A stretch of DNA of 64,000 nucleotides from Formicarius rufipectus (taxonomy: Eukaryota > Chordata > Aves > Passeriformes > Formicariidae). Below, piece by piece: positions 1 through 10,723 of this stretch. Under the pieces are notes generated by a model. The model saw only the letters and a program-made list of their open reading frames with translations, had not been told where the DNA came from and searched no databases. Every line of letters starts with the position of its first letter. Within the stretch, counting starts at the first letter, position 1. Location of the stretch: contig VXAU01001863.1 in NCBI GenBank assembly GCA_013399695.1, positions 31,195 through 95,194 of the forward strand, read 5' to 3'. Position numbers and translations under genes: made by a program.

Positions 1-237
1 CCTTTTAACTTTGGAGTCTATAAAATACTACTGCAACAACTTGTTTGTATAACCTCATATGTATCTGTCACTTGCCAGCCAGAAAAAAAGAATGTCCAGC
101 AGCAAAGGATTCCAGTCAAGGATATTTAGGGACGGTTAATCAAAGAAACTAGGATTTGATTTTTGAATACTTGCACAATTAATTTATTTTCTCAACTGAA
201 TCTTATGCTAAGGCTCAGTTCACCTTGGGATTATTAC
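1..237 (-). other. TRDN: Intron after the last exon in the window
   Basis: AT-rich sequence downstream of the exon at 238 in the transcript. No exon or repeat was recognised. Confidence 0.6.
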
Positions 238-288
238 CTTTTTCCTTAGTATTACTTGAAGCTTTAATTTCTTTTACTTTTGAAGAGT
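238..288 (-). CDS. TRDN: Triadin 51-nt repeat exon, unit 5 (last in window)
   Basis: The acceptor is a T-rich tract ending CTTTTTCAG and the donor is GTAATAATC. The frame reads DSSKVKEIKASSNTKEK and ends with G in phase 1, so at least one more exon must follow beyond the window. The Lys positions (4, 6, 9) and the KEK ending match the sister units; the Pro at 11 is replaced by Ser. The gene continues toward its C-terminal exons before position 1. Confidence 0.82.
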
Positions 289-862
289 CTGAAAAAGAAA
301 TTAAACACAAAAAGGTAAGGAGAAAGTTAGCAATATAAATATATACTGTACTCTTTGGAGTTATAGCAAAAGTGCATAACACCAGATCAACCAAATGTTC
401 AAAAAAAAAAGTGTCAAGAATTAGAATTTTTATGTACTTCAATGAAAGGCTCAATGTAAGATTTGGAAACAAACCAAAAATAATTCCCTCTAAATTTGCT
501 GGCAAAACTTCTGCAGATCAAACCACATACTCATTCCTGTGCAGCCTGTTGTTTCAGACTGACATGTGAATTCAGTAACAGCTTTGTTACTAATTTGCTC
601 AGAAAAGACCAGCTTTTCCACTGCAGTATTGGCTGTGCAGGTCAGACATCAGTTAAAGAACACCACAATATGAAGGATTACAAAATTATTATTCCTGAAT
701 TGTTTCAGAAACTACTTCTTTCAATATATCAGATCTATAAAATTATTTGGTTTTTCACCAATTCTTTTCACCAATCCTCTGTAATTCAAAGTATATTGCA
801 AGTGCACTGAGATAGCAGCAGACAACTAGTTATTTGCCAACAACATAATGATAAAACATTAC
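289..862 (-). other. TRDN: TRDN intron, 574 bp
   Basis: Separates 51-nt units 4 and 5. No repeat was recognised. Short open frames here have no coding character. Confidence 0.7.
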
Positions 863-913
863 CCTTTTCCTTTAAGGCTGCTGGAGATTTCACGTCTTTT
901 CTTTTTCCAGTAT
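863..913 (-). CDS. TRDN: Triadin 51-nt repeat exon, unit 4
   Basis: The acceptor is ATGTTTCTTTCTAG and the donor is GTAATGTTT. The frame reads DTGKRKDVKSPAALKEK. It shares the KSPAA core with unit 1 at 7872 (10 of 17 residues), the strongest resemblance in the family, although units 2 and 3 lie between them. That pattern suggests duplication of a block of units, or gene conversion, more than simple stepwise growth. Its final G gives GAC (Asp) with the exon at 238. Confidence 0.84.
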
Positions 914-2702
914 CTAGAAAGAAACATTTAACATTTATCACAAGTCAGGTCAGAGTAATAATATGACACTTGAAAAGAAAGCAAGTCACACAATTTGATA
1001 TGTAGAGAGCAAAAGAGATGTGATAATTAAATGGATTTAACAGCATGGAAATAAAGAACAAGGCAAAAAAACAAGGCCATCCATTAATCTTTTTAGTCTT
1101 GGATATGCAAAATAAAAAAGCCTTCGATATGTCATTGGTTGTTTCACATTTTGAGGAAACTGTTGAGCCCTTTCTCGAGTAGGCAATGAAGAATAATAAC
1201 TTACAAAGAAGTAAGAAATTCTATAGAGCGGTGGACATCAATGGATTTTTCCTTTGCTGTACCCAAATAAAAAATTAATCCACATTGATACAATTGAATA
1301 CCAGTAAGAACACTGGTCTTGAAAGCCAGAGGTTTCTATAAGTGAGAGTTTTCTTTATTCAGAAGTTACAAAAGGACCAGATACTCATTCAAGACCCTAT
1401 TGTCCTTTTAATATCAAAGAGGCCATATGGGTATTGCCTGCGAACAGGATTTCACTTCCTGCATATATATAGCCTTTTAAAATCACAGGCACACTGGATA
1501 TAAAAGAAGAGCAGTGCTCATATTTCAAATGTACATTCATATATTCTATGTCACAATGAATAGTCCAAGAACTTAATTGTATCTATTTTTTTTCTGTAGT
1601 ATATGACAAAGTATTAAAGGAGATGAGAAAAAAATTAATATTCTATTTCTCTCTTTATAGTAACTGACAAGGGAGAACTCAAGGACAAAAAAATAAGTCA
1701 ACCCCTCCCCCTAAAAAAAACCACCCAAACAAAAAAAAAAAACACACCAAAAAGCCCCTAACCCCAGAAGTTAGCTAAGTTAGAAAGGAAAACTATGATC
1801 TTCATGTGGTGTCCAGGTGAGATACATGGACTGATAGCAGTGACAAAGAGGAAAATTCTGACACCCAAGTGGTCACCTGGCTTCATTCCCCAGAGTTTTC
1901 AGAAGGAATAATACATTTCTCACAGAAGTTCATCACTGCTGCATATCTATTCAGCAGCCTGGACTGCATCAAATATCTTCAGTTTCAAAAAAATGGGACT
2001 TTGTAATAAATTGGGTCTCAGATGTGCTGTTCCAGCTCAGGAGCCAGGCACAGTTCTAATAGCCTTTGCTGTTTCTTTTAAATTTTTAAGCTGTTTCAGA
2101 ACTCTCTAGAAAGAGTGTTCAATACACATCACATTTCAACAAATAAGGTTTTCTCCAAATGGATACCACCAAGCAATCTGTGAGCTCTGTGTGCTCAGCT
2201 AGCACGCCAGTCTCCTGCAACTGAAAAGATTAGAGACATGTGTGTCCATGTTGCCAACACATTAAGGAAAAATCTTGACATACCACTCACCCTAAATACC
2301 TGACCTGTCAGTAGCCTCAGCCAGTTTCATTCTCAATCACCTATGTCCCTGAGCTACATCCCCATGGAGCACTTAGAGTCTATCTCCCTGCGGAATGTTC
2401 CCACCGTGGGATTTAGAGAACTCATTTTTGACAAGCTAACATGCAAAGGCAGTATAAAAATAAATGTTAGTATTTCCCCCAAGATGCAAATTCAAAAGAA
2501 GCCTGGGTAATTTCTAAGACCACCTACTGTGGTCTGTAGAGTTCAAATATTGTTAAAAAACAATATAATGAATAAAGTAATCTAAATAAGAACCAGGATG
2601 GGTTTGCTTTTCCACACTCATATTTTCTTACTCTAGACCTGTTTCTAGCATGTAATAGGTGCTCTGATATTCAGATCTGGATTTCTTTGCTTCTTTACTT
2701 AC
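914..2702 (-). other. TRDN: TRDN intron, 1.8 kb
   Basis: Unique AT-rich sequence. It contains A-rich runs near 1690-1745 and no recognised element. Confidence 0.7.
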
Positions 2703-2753
2703 CTTTTTCCCTTGAACCCTCTGGATTCTTGGTATTTTTTCCTTTCAGAGTAT
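2703..2753 (-). CDS. TRDN: Triadin 51-nt repeat exon, unit 3
   Basis: The acceptor is CTTATCTCCCTACAG and the donor GTAAGTAAAG is a near-perfect consensus. The frame reads DTLKGKNTKNPEGSREK. It keeps the 17-residue unit with Lys at 4, 6 and 9, Pro at 11 and a closing EK, but has replaced several Lys/Glu/Ala residues with Asn, Gly, Thr and Ser. It is therefore less charged than units 1 and 2. Its final G joins the exon at 863 as GAT (Asp). Confidence 0.8.
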
Positions 2754-3120
2754 CTGTAGGGAGATAAGTATGTCTTTGAGACTTGGAAGACAGGACTGCA
2801 CTTTGACACTTAAAAGAAAACCCAAGAAATATTCAAAAATTAAGACTAAAACTCTGATCATAAATGGATGCAACCTTGATTTCTTTTTACATCCTCTAGC
2901 AACCATGTGATATTTTTTAAGGTGCAATAATGTTTGTAGCAAACAGAAGAGTAGAAGTTGCTATAGATAGCTGTCTATAGAGACCTCACAGAAGGGAGAA
3001 ATTGGAAAAGAGAAGGGGAAAATGCAATTACTGACAGACAATTAGAAATTCTTAGTACTATATCCAAAACTTCATGAAAACAGAAAGGATTATTATGATT
3101 TCTCTTTTTGTCTAAAAAAG

Positions 3121-3173
3121 TTTGGGTTTTGTTTTGTTTTGTTTTGTTTGTTTGTTTTTTTGTTTGTTTTTTC
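3121..3173 (+). repeat. GTTTT/GTTT low-complexity tract
   Basis: Repeated GTTTT and GTTT units. On the gene strand this is an A/C-rich AAAAC tract. No flanking element was recognised. Confidence 0.9.
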
Positions 3174-3961
3174 CCTCAGTCCTTCACTCAGGGCCAGCAC
3201 ACAAACGAAAAACATATATTATGTTGTATAAACAACTAATGTTTAATTTTTTTTTTCAAGCAATAGGCTCTTGACCTCTTGTGTATCTATCAGAGAAATT
3301 AGGAGAAAATAGTTTTTTTTACAAATGAGGAAGTAATTTCATAAACTTATGAATGTATGTGGTTTGAATAAGAGAATATCACAGCTTGCAGGATGCTGAG
3401 TAGACCCAATTGCATTCCATCTGACAGAATATAGCACCTAGAAAGAATATAACATCTAGATAGAAAACATGCCATTTATTCCAAATGAAAGTAAACAAAC
3501 AAAACATTCAGTAAAGCAGATAAAGCTAAAAGAGGATCCTTTACAAGATAATTTTAACTCAACATCCTCCTGACTGCCATGGTACCAGGAAGCAATCCCA
3601 CTTATCCATCTGGCTTTAAGTGTGAGTTGTAACAGAAAACGTTCATTTCCAGGATGGATGAATTGGAGAAACTACACTGTGCAGGAATAGGTTCTTAAAT
3701 TAGAAACCTGGTCTTCACCACAGCAGTGAACTCTTCTTCAGAGGACTGGAAGAAAACTTCTATTGTGAAGACTGAAACCCTATGATGTAGCCTCTATGTT
3801 GACTATATAAGAATCTTCAGACAACAGCTGCCTGACCTGACCATTTTACTCTGGGCAAATTTGTGATCTCAGCGATCAGTAGCCAGTGTGGCAGCCACAG
3901 CCAAAAATCATTGTCTTTGGCCTTGTGGGTTTGGTGTCATATGCCCATGATGACTTTTCTT

Positions 3962-4011
3962 GTCATCCATGTAGCAGATTTCTCTGAGATCTCCTACGAT
4001 GTGTAGCTTCT
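3962..4011 (+). repeat. Dispersed 50-bp repeat, copy 1
   Basis: This segment matches 5585-5634 in the same orientation at 44 of 50 positions by hand count; most differences are transitions. Both copies lie in the intron between the 51-nt exons at 7320 and 2703. They probably belong to two copies of the same unrecognised interspersed repeat. Confidence 0.7.
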
Positions 4012-5299
4012 AAAACAAGTTCAGCACTTTTGACTCTTACAACCTGTGGATGCAGCTCTCAGTGCAGAACACTTTCCATGGTGCACCACTTTCCCTACAT
4101 TCTGAGCTAAGGCTACTGAGATCACCAGTTCTGCTTTCCTTCCAGGAAGCAGGTTTTTGTTTTCAGAGATTTAAACAGGGACTCACTGAAGACTCCACTG
4201 AAGACTCACTCCAAACTTTTGCTCTCAGCTGACCACTTTTCTGTTGGTTCCAGAAGAGGAAAAACATAAAACTGGCTTAGAGTTTCATTGGCCTCAAATT
4301 TTTTGAATATGCTTATGTCAACAGAAGATTAGCTTTTATATTTGTTAGTAAAAATGGGCTTCTTTACTCTTCTTTACTGCAGGAAAAGATGAAAAGTGAA
4401 TTATAAATTCAGATGGAGTCTTGAGATGTCCTTTACCACAAGGCAATGGAAAATATATTATTCCAGTGTAGTCCTTAATTAGTGCCAGTAAAATCAGACT
4501 GCAAGATTGAAGAAATTTTATTCACTTCATAAAATAGATAAAGTAAAATTGTGAGGTTGTGATCTATAGACTATCCCAGCAATAACACCAGATTCACCTC
4601 TTTCTGCTCTAAATAAAACCACTATGCTTCAGTTTATGAAAAATAACCTCCTTTATGATACAGTTTTGGATCTGGACATCATCCTTGTTCATTCAAACTT
4701 AGCCCATCCTTCAAAGAGAATGAGGTATGATGATACATCTTTTAGTGCATAAGGTGCCACACAAGCATTAATCACCACAAGTATTTAACACTTCATCTAG
4801 AAGTGCTCCTTTATTTGATTTACATGAATAGTAACAAACTGCCAAGATATAGAATTAGAAAATATATGCAGTCTTAAAAATCCTTTCTTTCCTGTATCCT
4901 TCAATATATTTGTATTTGTCAAAAACATCCATTTTAAGAAAGAGATTTCAAAACACCAAATTGCAGAACAAAAAGGCCCCTGTGACCTTGTCAATAATCT
5001 TCACAGAGGGCGACTGATGAGTCTTAAAGAGATGATGGAGAGGGGATAGAGTAGCAAGAAAATAAGGCTTTGATTAATTTATGAACTACTGTTTGGGCAA
5101 ATATGCTGACTGCAATGGGGGATTTTCAGTTCTAAATATATGTTTATGTAACAGAGTAATACATTATGCAATAAGAAAACACACAGCTCAAAAAGGCACC
5201 AAGGTTTCTAAGGGCTTCTCCAGGACAGTTTATAAGTTCTCCTTATAGAGTTTTTGATGCCAATATATTTTGAACTGAGCTATACAGCTCAATAATCAG

Positions 5300-5465
5300 C
5301 ACCCGCGTTTTTAGACACAGTCACAGAACTGTGCAAGATTGATGTTTATTACAGAAAACAGCAATGGCTGCATCAGCAAGAGATCTCCAAACCTGAGGGA
5401 CAGGTTCAGCTGGGCTGGACATCAGAGCTGCTGCAGGGTCCCAGGAGCCTGTGGTGCTGTGGTAC
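5300..5465 (-). mobile_element. Possible LTR fragment of an endogenous retrovirus
   Basis: On the minus strand this GC-richer stretch ends with a polyadenylation signal (CTGTAATAAACATC) followed by a segment ending near GTGTCTAAAAACGCGGGTGC, the layout of an LTR R-U5 part. It stands out in composition from the AT-rich intron. No internal retroviral coding sequence was seen nearby, and the family was not recognised. Confidence 0.3.
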
Positions 5466-5584
5466 TCAGCATTGGTAGTAGGTCAAGATCTTGCTCTTAT
5501 CAATAGTAATGCATTTGACATAGATGACTGTTAAATGGTGTAAAGAAATGGGTATGAAACTCTGGTTGGTAACACTTTTTTTTG

Positions 5585-5634
5585 GTCATCCATGTAACAG
5601 ATCTCCCTTAGATCTCCTATGATGTGTAGCTTCC
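5585..5634 (+). repeat. Dispersed 50-bp repeat, copy 2
   Basis: Direct match of the segment at 3962-4011 (44 of 50 bases), 1.6 kb away in the same intron. The similarity fades on both sides, so the full element length is not clear. Confidence 0.7.
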
Positions 5635-7319
5635 AAATATTAACATGTTAGAATTTTTACAGAGACTTTTTTGCTTTCCCAAAATGTAGGAAATATGATA
5701 CAACTTGGTCTGCACACGGTATTTAAAAGAAATTCCTGCCTGTCCATTTCTGAAGTCTGGGTGGAAAATGTCCACTTAATAATAATAACTTAATAATTGA
5801 AGTTGCTGATATATTAAACATGAGTCCAGGTGATAAAAAGCAATGCTGTGGGAACACTGAACAAAGGACACAGTACAGAAGCTTGTTCAGTGCTGGCAAA
5901 ATAATTTTCACTGGATCTAAAGAAACTTGACAAGGAGAAAAAAAAAATTGAGTCTTCTCTCTCTTTCTTTTTCTCTGCTCTCCCTCTCCCCATAATTCTT
6001 TGAAAGAAGCAGCAGGCTGAGCATACCTGTTCCATGCAGAGAAAGATGGGGCAGAGCTGTCACTCAAGTGCCTCTTATAATTTACCAGCACAATGTCATC
6101 AGGGAACCACAGATTATAGGCAGTCCGTGGAAAAGGCCACAGGACCTCAGGGAGGTTGGATATACAGTTTCGGTCTAGATAACTAAACTCATGTAAATGT
6201 GGCATATGTACATTAGGAGTACACATAGTACACAGTTTAGAACACTACATGCACCACAGATCTGCAGACTGCTGCAATTTAATTTCAATTTGTAAATAAA
6301 GAAGTGAGTGAATGAATACAGCTTCTAGGACTTTGAAAATACATCAATCAATAAGATTAATTCTCGTTCGTTTATATATTTTTTTAATCTTTCAATACTG
6401 CTGAAACTAAGCTTTTCATTCAGTTCTTTGTTTGAAACGGCATAGAATGACTATAACTCAGAATAGTTGTAGAGTATAAATCAGATATAATAATTATAAA
6501 CTATGTATATAGACTGTAGACTGTGTATTATAGGCTATGTCTATGTATCTATAGACTTGAAATATAGACTGTAACTTAGAATAAATATTAATGTCTATTA
6601 TAATGGAGATCTTTTTACTCTGAAGAAACTCAATAACATGTCAAATAAGACTTGTTTCATATACCACCTCTTTCAAATAAAGCTATTTTTAAAAAGGAGG
6701 GAAGAAACAAGGTAAGTGAAAAGCACCCAGCAAAATAATTGACCAAAGGAAATTCAGCTGAGTTAGCCTTCTATTCTGATCAAATTATAAAAACCAAGAT
6801 ATGGGAAATGTTTGATAAAAATGAGCAATATAAAAAGATTTGGACCATCTCTTATGATGCAGATGGTTGACTGGATGGAGCTCTGGGTTTTTAGTTATAG
6901 CTTTCACAGTGTCCAGAAAGCACATTTCCCATCACATGTTCATAAACTTTGCCTTATTCCTATTATGCCCACAGATTTATGCATGGATTCAGTTGAGAAG
7001 CTGTTAACAGGCTCCTACTAAAGACTTGGCATTGTTCAGACAAAAAAAGGCCTTGGGAAGGTTCTTAGCCATTACCCAGAGTGGTTTTGTGATGGTTATT
7101 TCTTCAATTTTGAGTCCTCTGAATGTTAATTGGCTCACCATATTCTCTCTCCATCCCCCTGCCCACCTTTTTCTGTGCTATGAATCCTATACAATATTTT
7201 AACCAATTAAATTTTGATTGGATAAGATTTATAATGGAAAAGACTGGTAATGATTATTTTAAAATTAGTATCCTTTTCTGATTTTCAGCAAGTTTTTACA
7301 TTCTATTATGTAGTGTTAC

Positions 7320-7370
7320 CTTTTTCTTTTAAAGATGCAGGATTCTTTCCTTCCTTTTCTTTAGCATGTA
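7320..7370 (-). CDS. TRDN: Triadin 51-nt repeat exon, unit 2
   Basis: The acceptor is AATTATTTTTACAG and the donor GTAACACTA is average. The split first codon is GTA, so the unit begins VHAKEKEGKNPASLKEK, where its sisters begin with Asp or Asn. It keeps the KEK core, the Pro at position 11 and the LKEK end seen in the unit at 863. It lies only 501 bp from unit 1, the second-smallest spacing among confident exons here. Exact size, phase and motif match support it, although the first residues have diverged. Confidence 0.8.
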
Positions 7371-7871
7371 CTGTAAAAATAATTTATTAATCTTCAAGCC
7401 AGAGTGATAAAAAGGTAACATCTAATACCTCTGGGATAATGATTGATTGAATAATAGGTGGTTTCTCACTGACACGAGATACCAATTAAATGTGTAGCAC
7501 AAAACTGGTTTACATCAGTTTTTTCATGCTCACAAAGTGAAGCCACAATTTCTCTTTAGTCTGATGAATGAACAAAGATCACTCAAAACTTTTATCACTT
7601 TGCAGCTTGTAACAAATGTTACAAGTGTTTCTAAATTCTGAGTCTAGACTTTTCAGTTTTTATATGGATGTTACCAGGTCTCTCTTTGCACTTCTAATCC
7701 AGGTAATGTCAATTAAGTTTCAGAGTAAATTTACTGAAATAGTATTATGCTTATAAATTCCTAACTAAACTATATTTTAAAACCAAAATGTCCAATGCAT
7801 TCCAAGATTTATTTTTTTCCTTGATGCACATAGATCTTAGGGTTGTATACAAATTTTTCCTTCCAGGTTAC
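7371..7871 (-). other. TRDN: TRDN intron, 501 bp
   Basis: Separates 51-nt units 1 and 2. AT-rich, with no recognised repeat. Confidence 0.75.
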
Positions 7872-7922
7872 CTTTATCTTTTGCAGCAGCTGGAGATTTC
7901 AGCTCTTTCTCTTTTCCAGGAT
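7872..7922 (-). CDS. TRDN: Triadin 51-nt repeat exon, unit 1
   Basis: The acceptor is ACTTCTTTTACAG and the donor is GTAACCTGG. The frame reads NPGKEKELKSPAAAKDK. This is the first of five exons of exactly 51 nt that share a pattern: a small or acidic pair, a Lys, a KEK-like core, Lys at position 9, often Pro at 11, and a C-terminal K-D/E-K. It is closest to the unit at 863, with 10 of 17 residues and about 38 of 51 bases identical by hand count. The unit structure points to tandem exon duplication. It is strongly triadin-like in composition. Confidence 0.85.
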
Positions 7923-10699
7923 CTGTAAAAGAAGTAGTGACACTGATAAAGTGACTTTCATAAGCCATAACTTATTGAAAATATGAGATTTAACCAAAAG
8001 AAAGAATGAAGCATCTAGATCATATTAGAGACTAAAACTATTTTGGATGATAAAGTAAAAAACTTGAATTCTTGAGAGATTTATGCAAAATTCATCTGGT
8101 TTTATTCAGAAAGTTTCGTACACAAAATGTGTTTTATAGATTTAGTTATGAGACCTATAAGATTTATAAACTTCAACTTAGTACAGGACAAGGACAGTTT
8201 TTTATGTTTCTTGACCAGAAAGGACAAAACTGATGCTTTGATAGTTTTGTCTCATTCGAGCTGACTGTGACCTACTTCTCTCATCTGGGATTGTCCATTC
8301 TTGCTGAGCAAGGCCAAGGGTCTTCCTATTGAATCTATTCTTTCCCAAAGGTCAAATGCTGATCAGAGTGAGCAACATAACAGTGACAAATAAGTGGATG
8401 AAGAGTTTCTTTTATTCTGCCTACAGACATGCAATGAAGGTGGCTAGGCTACACCATCCTTGATGGATGCTCTACAAAGAGGGGTAGTCCCCTGAAAAAA
8501 GGCATAAGAAATAATTACCACCAGACAGAAAACAAGAGCTCAGTTTCAGACAAAATCTGAAGTCATCATTCTGGACTGATGAAATGCAACAAAGTTCTCC
8601 AAAGCTTTTCACCACAAAACTAAAAGGACAAATAAGACTGTTCCAAAAAACTCTAGAAAAAAAAAAGAACAGAGACTTGGATTTGACTTTCTGCATATTA
8701 ACCATCTGACTGCCCAACAAACTGTTCTATACATGCCATGTGAGGAATGCTAACAGGCACTTCTAAAATAATAAATACATTGTTCTCCATCAGATGTGGA
8801 GCAAAAAAATTATTTCTTTTGAGAAACTCAACAGCAATTCAGTGCCAGAAGGTCTTAAGCAAATCTGTTAGAAGATCTGCTTAGTTCCTACACATAGGGT
8901 AAGAAGTTGAGACTCTTGAGGAGGAGGAGGAGGTTGTATTTAGGAGATGGATGTGGAACTTGCAGAAGTTACAATAGGTAGTTTTAGTGATAACTGTTTA
9001 CTGGTTGAATGACATATAATTCACAATTTTCCTCTTTTTTATAAAAACATGGAATGTATACAATAACAATTCACCATGATGTCAATAAAGCTTTTGTTTA
9101 TGATTTTCTGTTTGTCTCTGACTTAGACAAAATGAGGTCATGGGGAATCTGAATTGATGGAATCCAGAAATCATTAATTTTTATTTATTGTAAAAATAAC
9201 CATCAAGTGGAAAAACTTCATTTGCTGTTGACATTGAAGCTCCTGTTCTGTTGAGACTGACATCAATAAACAAAAGTTTCATTATTTTTCTCCTTCTACA
9301 TTGTGTTTCTAAATAGTCAACACTCAATACTTCCAGAAAATATAATTTTTAAAGTAGAAGGGTTGGGAAAGATATTTGTTGAACAAGGTCAAAAGAATAA
9401 TTTTATTGCAATAAAGATGTCTTTTCTATTCCTCACTATATCCCAGATAACTGTTTTAGAAACTACTCCTGCTCGCCTGCTTTGACCTCCATGTTTTGTA
9501 CTGATCAGTTTTTTAGTCAGTCACTTCTTTTCAAAGTAAGAAAATAAACTATTTGCTGCACATAACTGTGAATCATATACAGTGGAACTAAGTATTTCTA
9601 ATAGTCCTAATAAAATACCAATATTATTTTCTAAATATTAAGTTAATAATTCTGTGGGGACAGAAACAAATCTCAGTGGGAAGACTGAAAAACGTATTCT
9701 GCTGTGCTCCAAAGTAATGAAAAATTCCCAAGAGAAAGAGATTCCATGTTCAGTGTAATACTGTCTACAAAAAAAGGAAAAAAAAAAAAAAGCGGGGGGG
9801 GACAGTGGAAGACAGATATCCATCCAAAATCAATCATTTAATGCATGATATGAAGTCTTTACCTGCAGAAGCCTGCCTGCAAGAACTTAAAGATGTTGTG
9901 TACCTCCATTATTAAGAGCATAATTACCCAAACTGTTGTGAAAAATGTTACTTTAATGAGGTATTTTGATAAAAAGAACATTAAACAATTCTGTACTGAA
10001 AGCTGAAGTCACTGCAACAAAGCTTGAGGTCCCATGTGATCCCAAATAAAGAAACATTTTAGAAGGTGCTTCAGAGGCAGTTGTCATCTTCAGGAGAAAA
10101 ATAATGTTTTTTTTAGGACATAGTGTCATGCGACATGTGCTGCTGAAGAATTTGAAGAAATTGTCTAGAACTAACCTGGTCACTGGAATTTAAACTCTAA
10201 GTAAACCCCAACATATTCTGTAGGATTGAATTTATTAAGATCTGTTAGAAAGTCTATTGTAGCTTGACAAAATGGCAACATGTAGCACAAACCCATGTCA
10301 AGAGCCATGTGTTGGTTTGCAGTGGAAGCTCATAATGAAATCAGAATACATAACTGAAACCTATATTGAGGATAGGAAGTGTGGAGAGAAGAATTTTGTG
10401 TGTAAAACAATAAATATGAATTTTAGAAATATTGCTATGTGCTGGCATTGCACAAATCTGTTCCTTTTGTAAGGATAAAATATACAATATTGGGATAACA
10501 CTTTTTTGGCATAAACAGGCATGAATTTCCTAATATGCATTATTACTGTTATCAGCTATGTTGTATCAATTTTAGTCTGCCTATTCAACCATAATCTGCA
10601 ATTCTAACTAGCTCCAAGACTTATTTTTTATTATTATTTATAGATTTGCAATTGCTTTATCAGTTATAGGGAGAAGCAATACATAAAACTATAGCTTAC
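7923..10699 (-). other. TRDN: TRDN intron, 2.8 kb
   Basis: Holds a short GGA repeat (8918-8934) and an A-run followed by a G-run (9776-9802). Nothing else was recognised. Confidence 0.7.
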
Positions 10700-10723
10700 T
10701 TCCATGTTTTGTCTTTGGTTTAT
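10700..10723 (-). CDS. TRDN: Triadin luminal-tail mini-exon, 24 nt
   Basis: This is the shortest secure exon found. It has an excellent acceptor, a run of about 20 pyrimidines ending TTTTCTCAG, and a good donor, GTAAGCTAT. The frame reads DKPKTKHG and ends with A, giving AAT (Asn) with the exon at 7872, so the next unit starts with Asn where most of its sisters start with Asp. The peptide is basic, without Glu. The very strong pyrimidine tract probably compensates for the small size. Phase fits both neighbours. Confidence 0.75.

Larger units (their letters stand above)
2754..7319 (-). other. TRDN: TRDN intron, 4.6 kb
   Basis: Holds the GTTTT tract (3121), the duplicated 50-bp segment (3962 and 5585), a possible LTR piece (5300) and an AT-rich stretch with repeated TATAGACT-like words (6450-6600). 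An 11-nt pair of good splice sites near 4596 does not keep phase. Confidence 0.7.

Noticed and set aside
5723..6226. 167-codon open frame on the minus strand.
   Set aside because: It mixes low-complexity Phe/Lys and Ser runs from a CT-rich stretch; no coding character.
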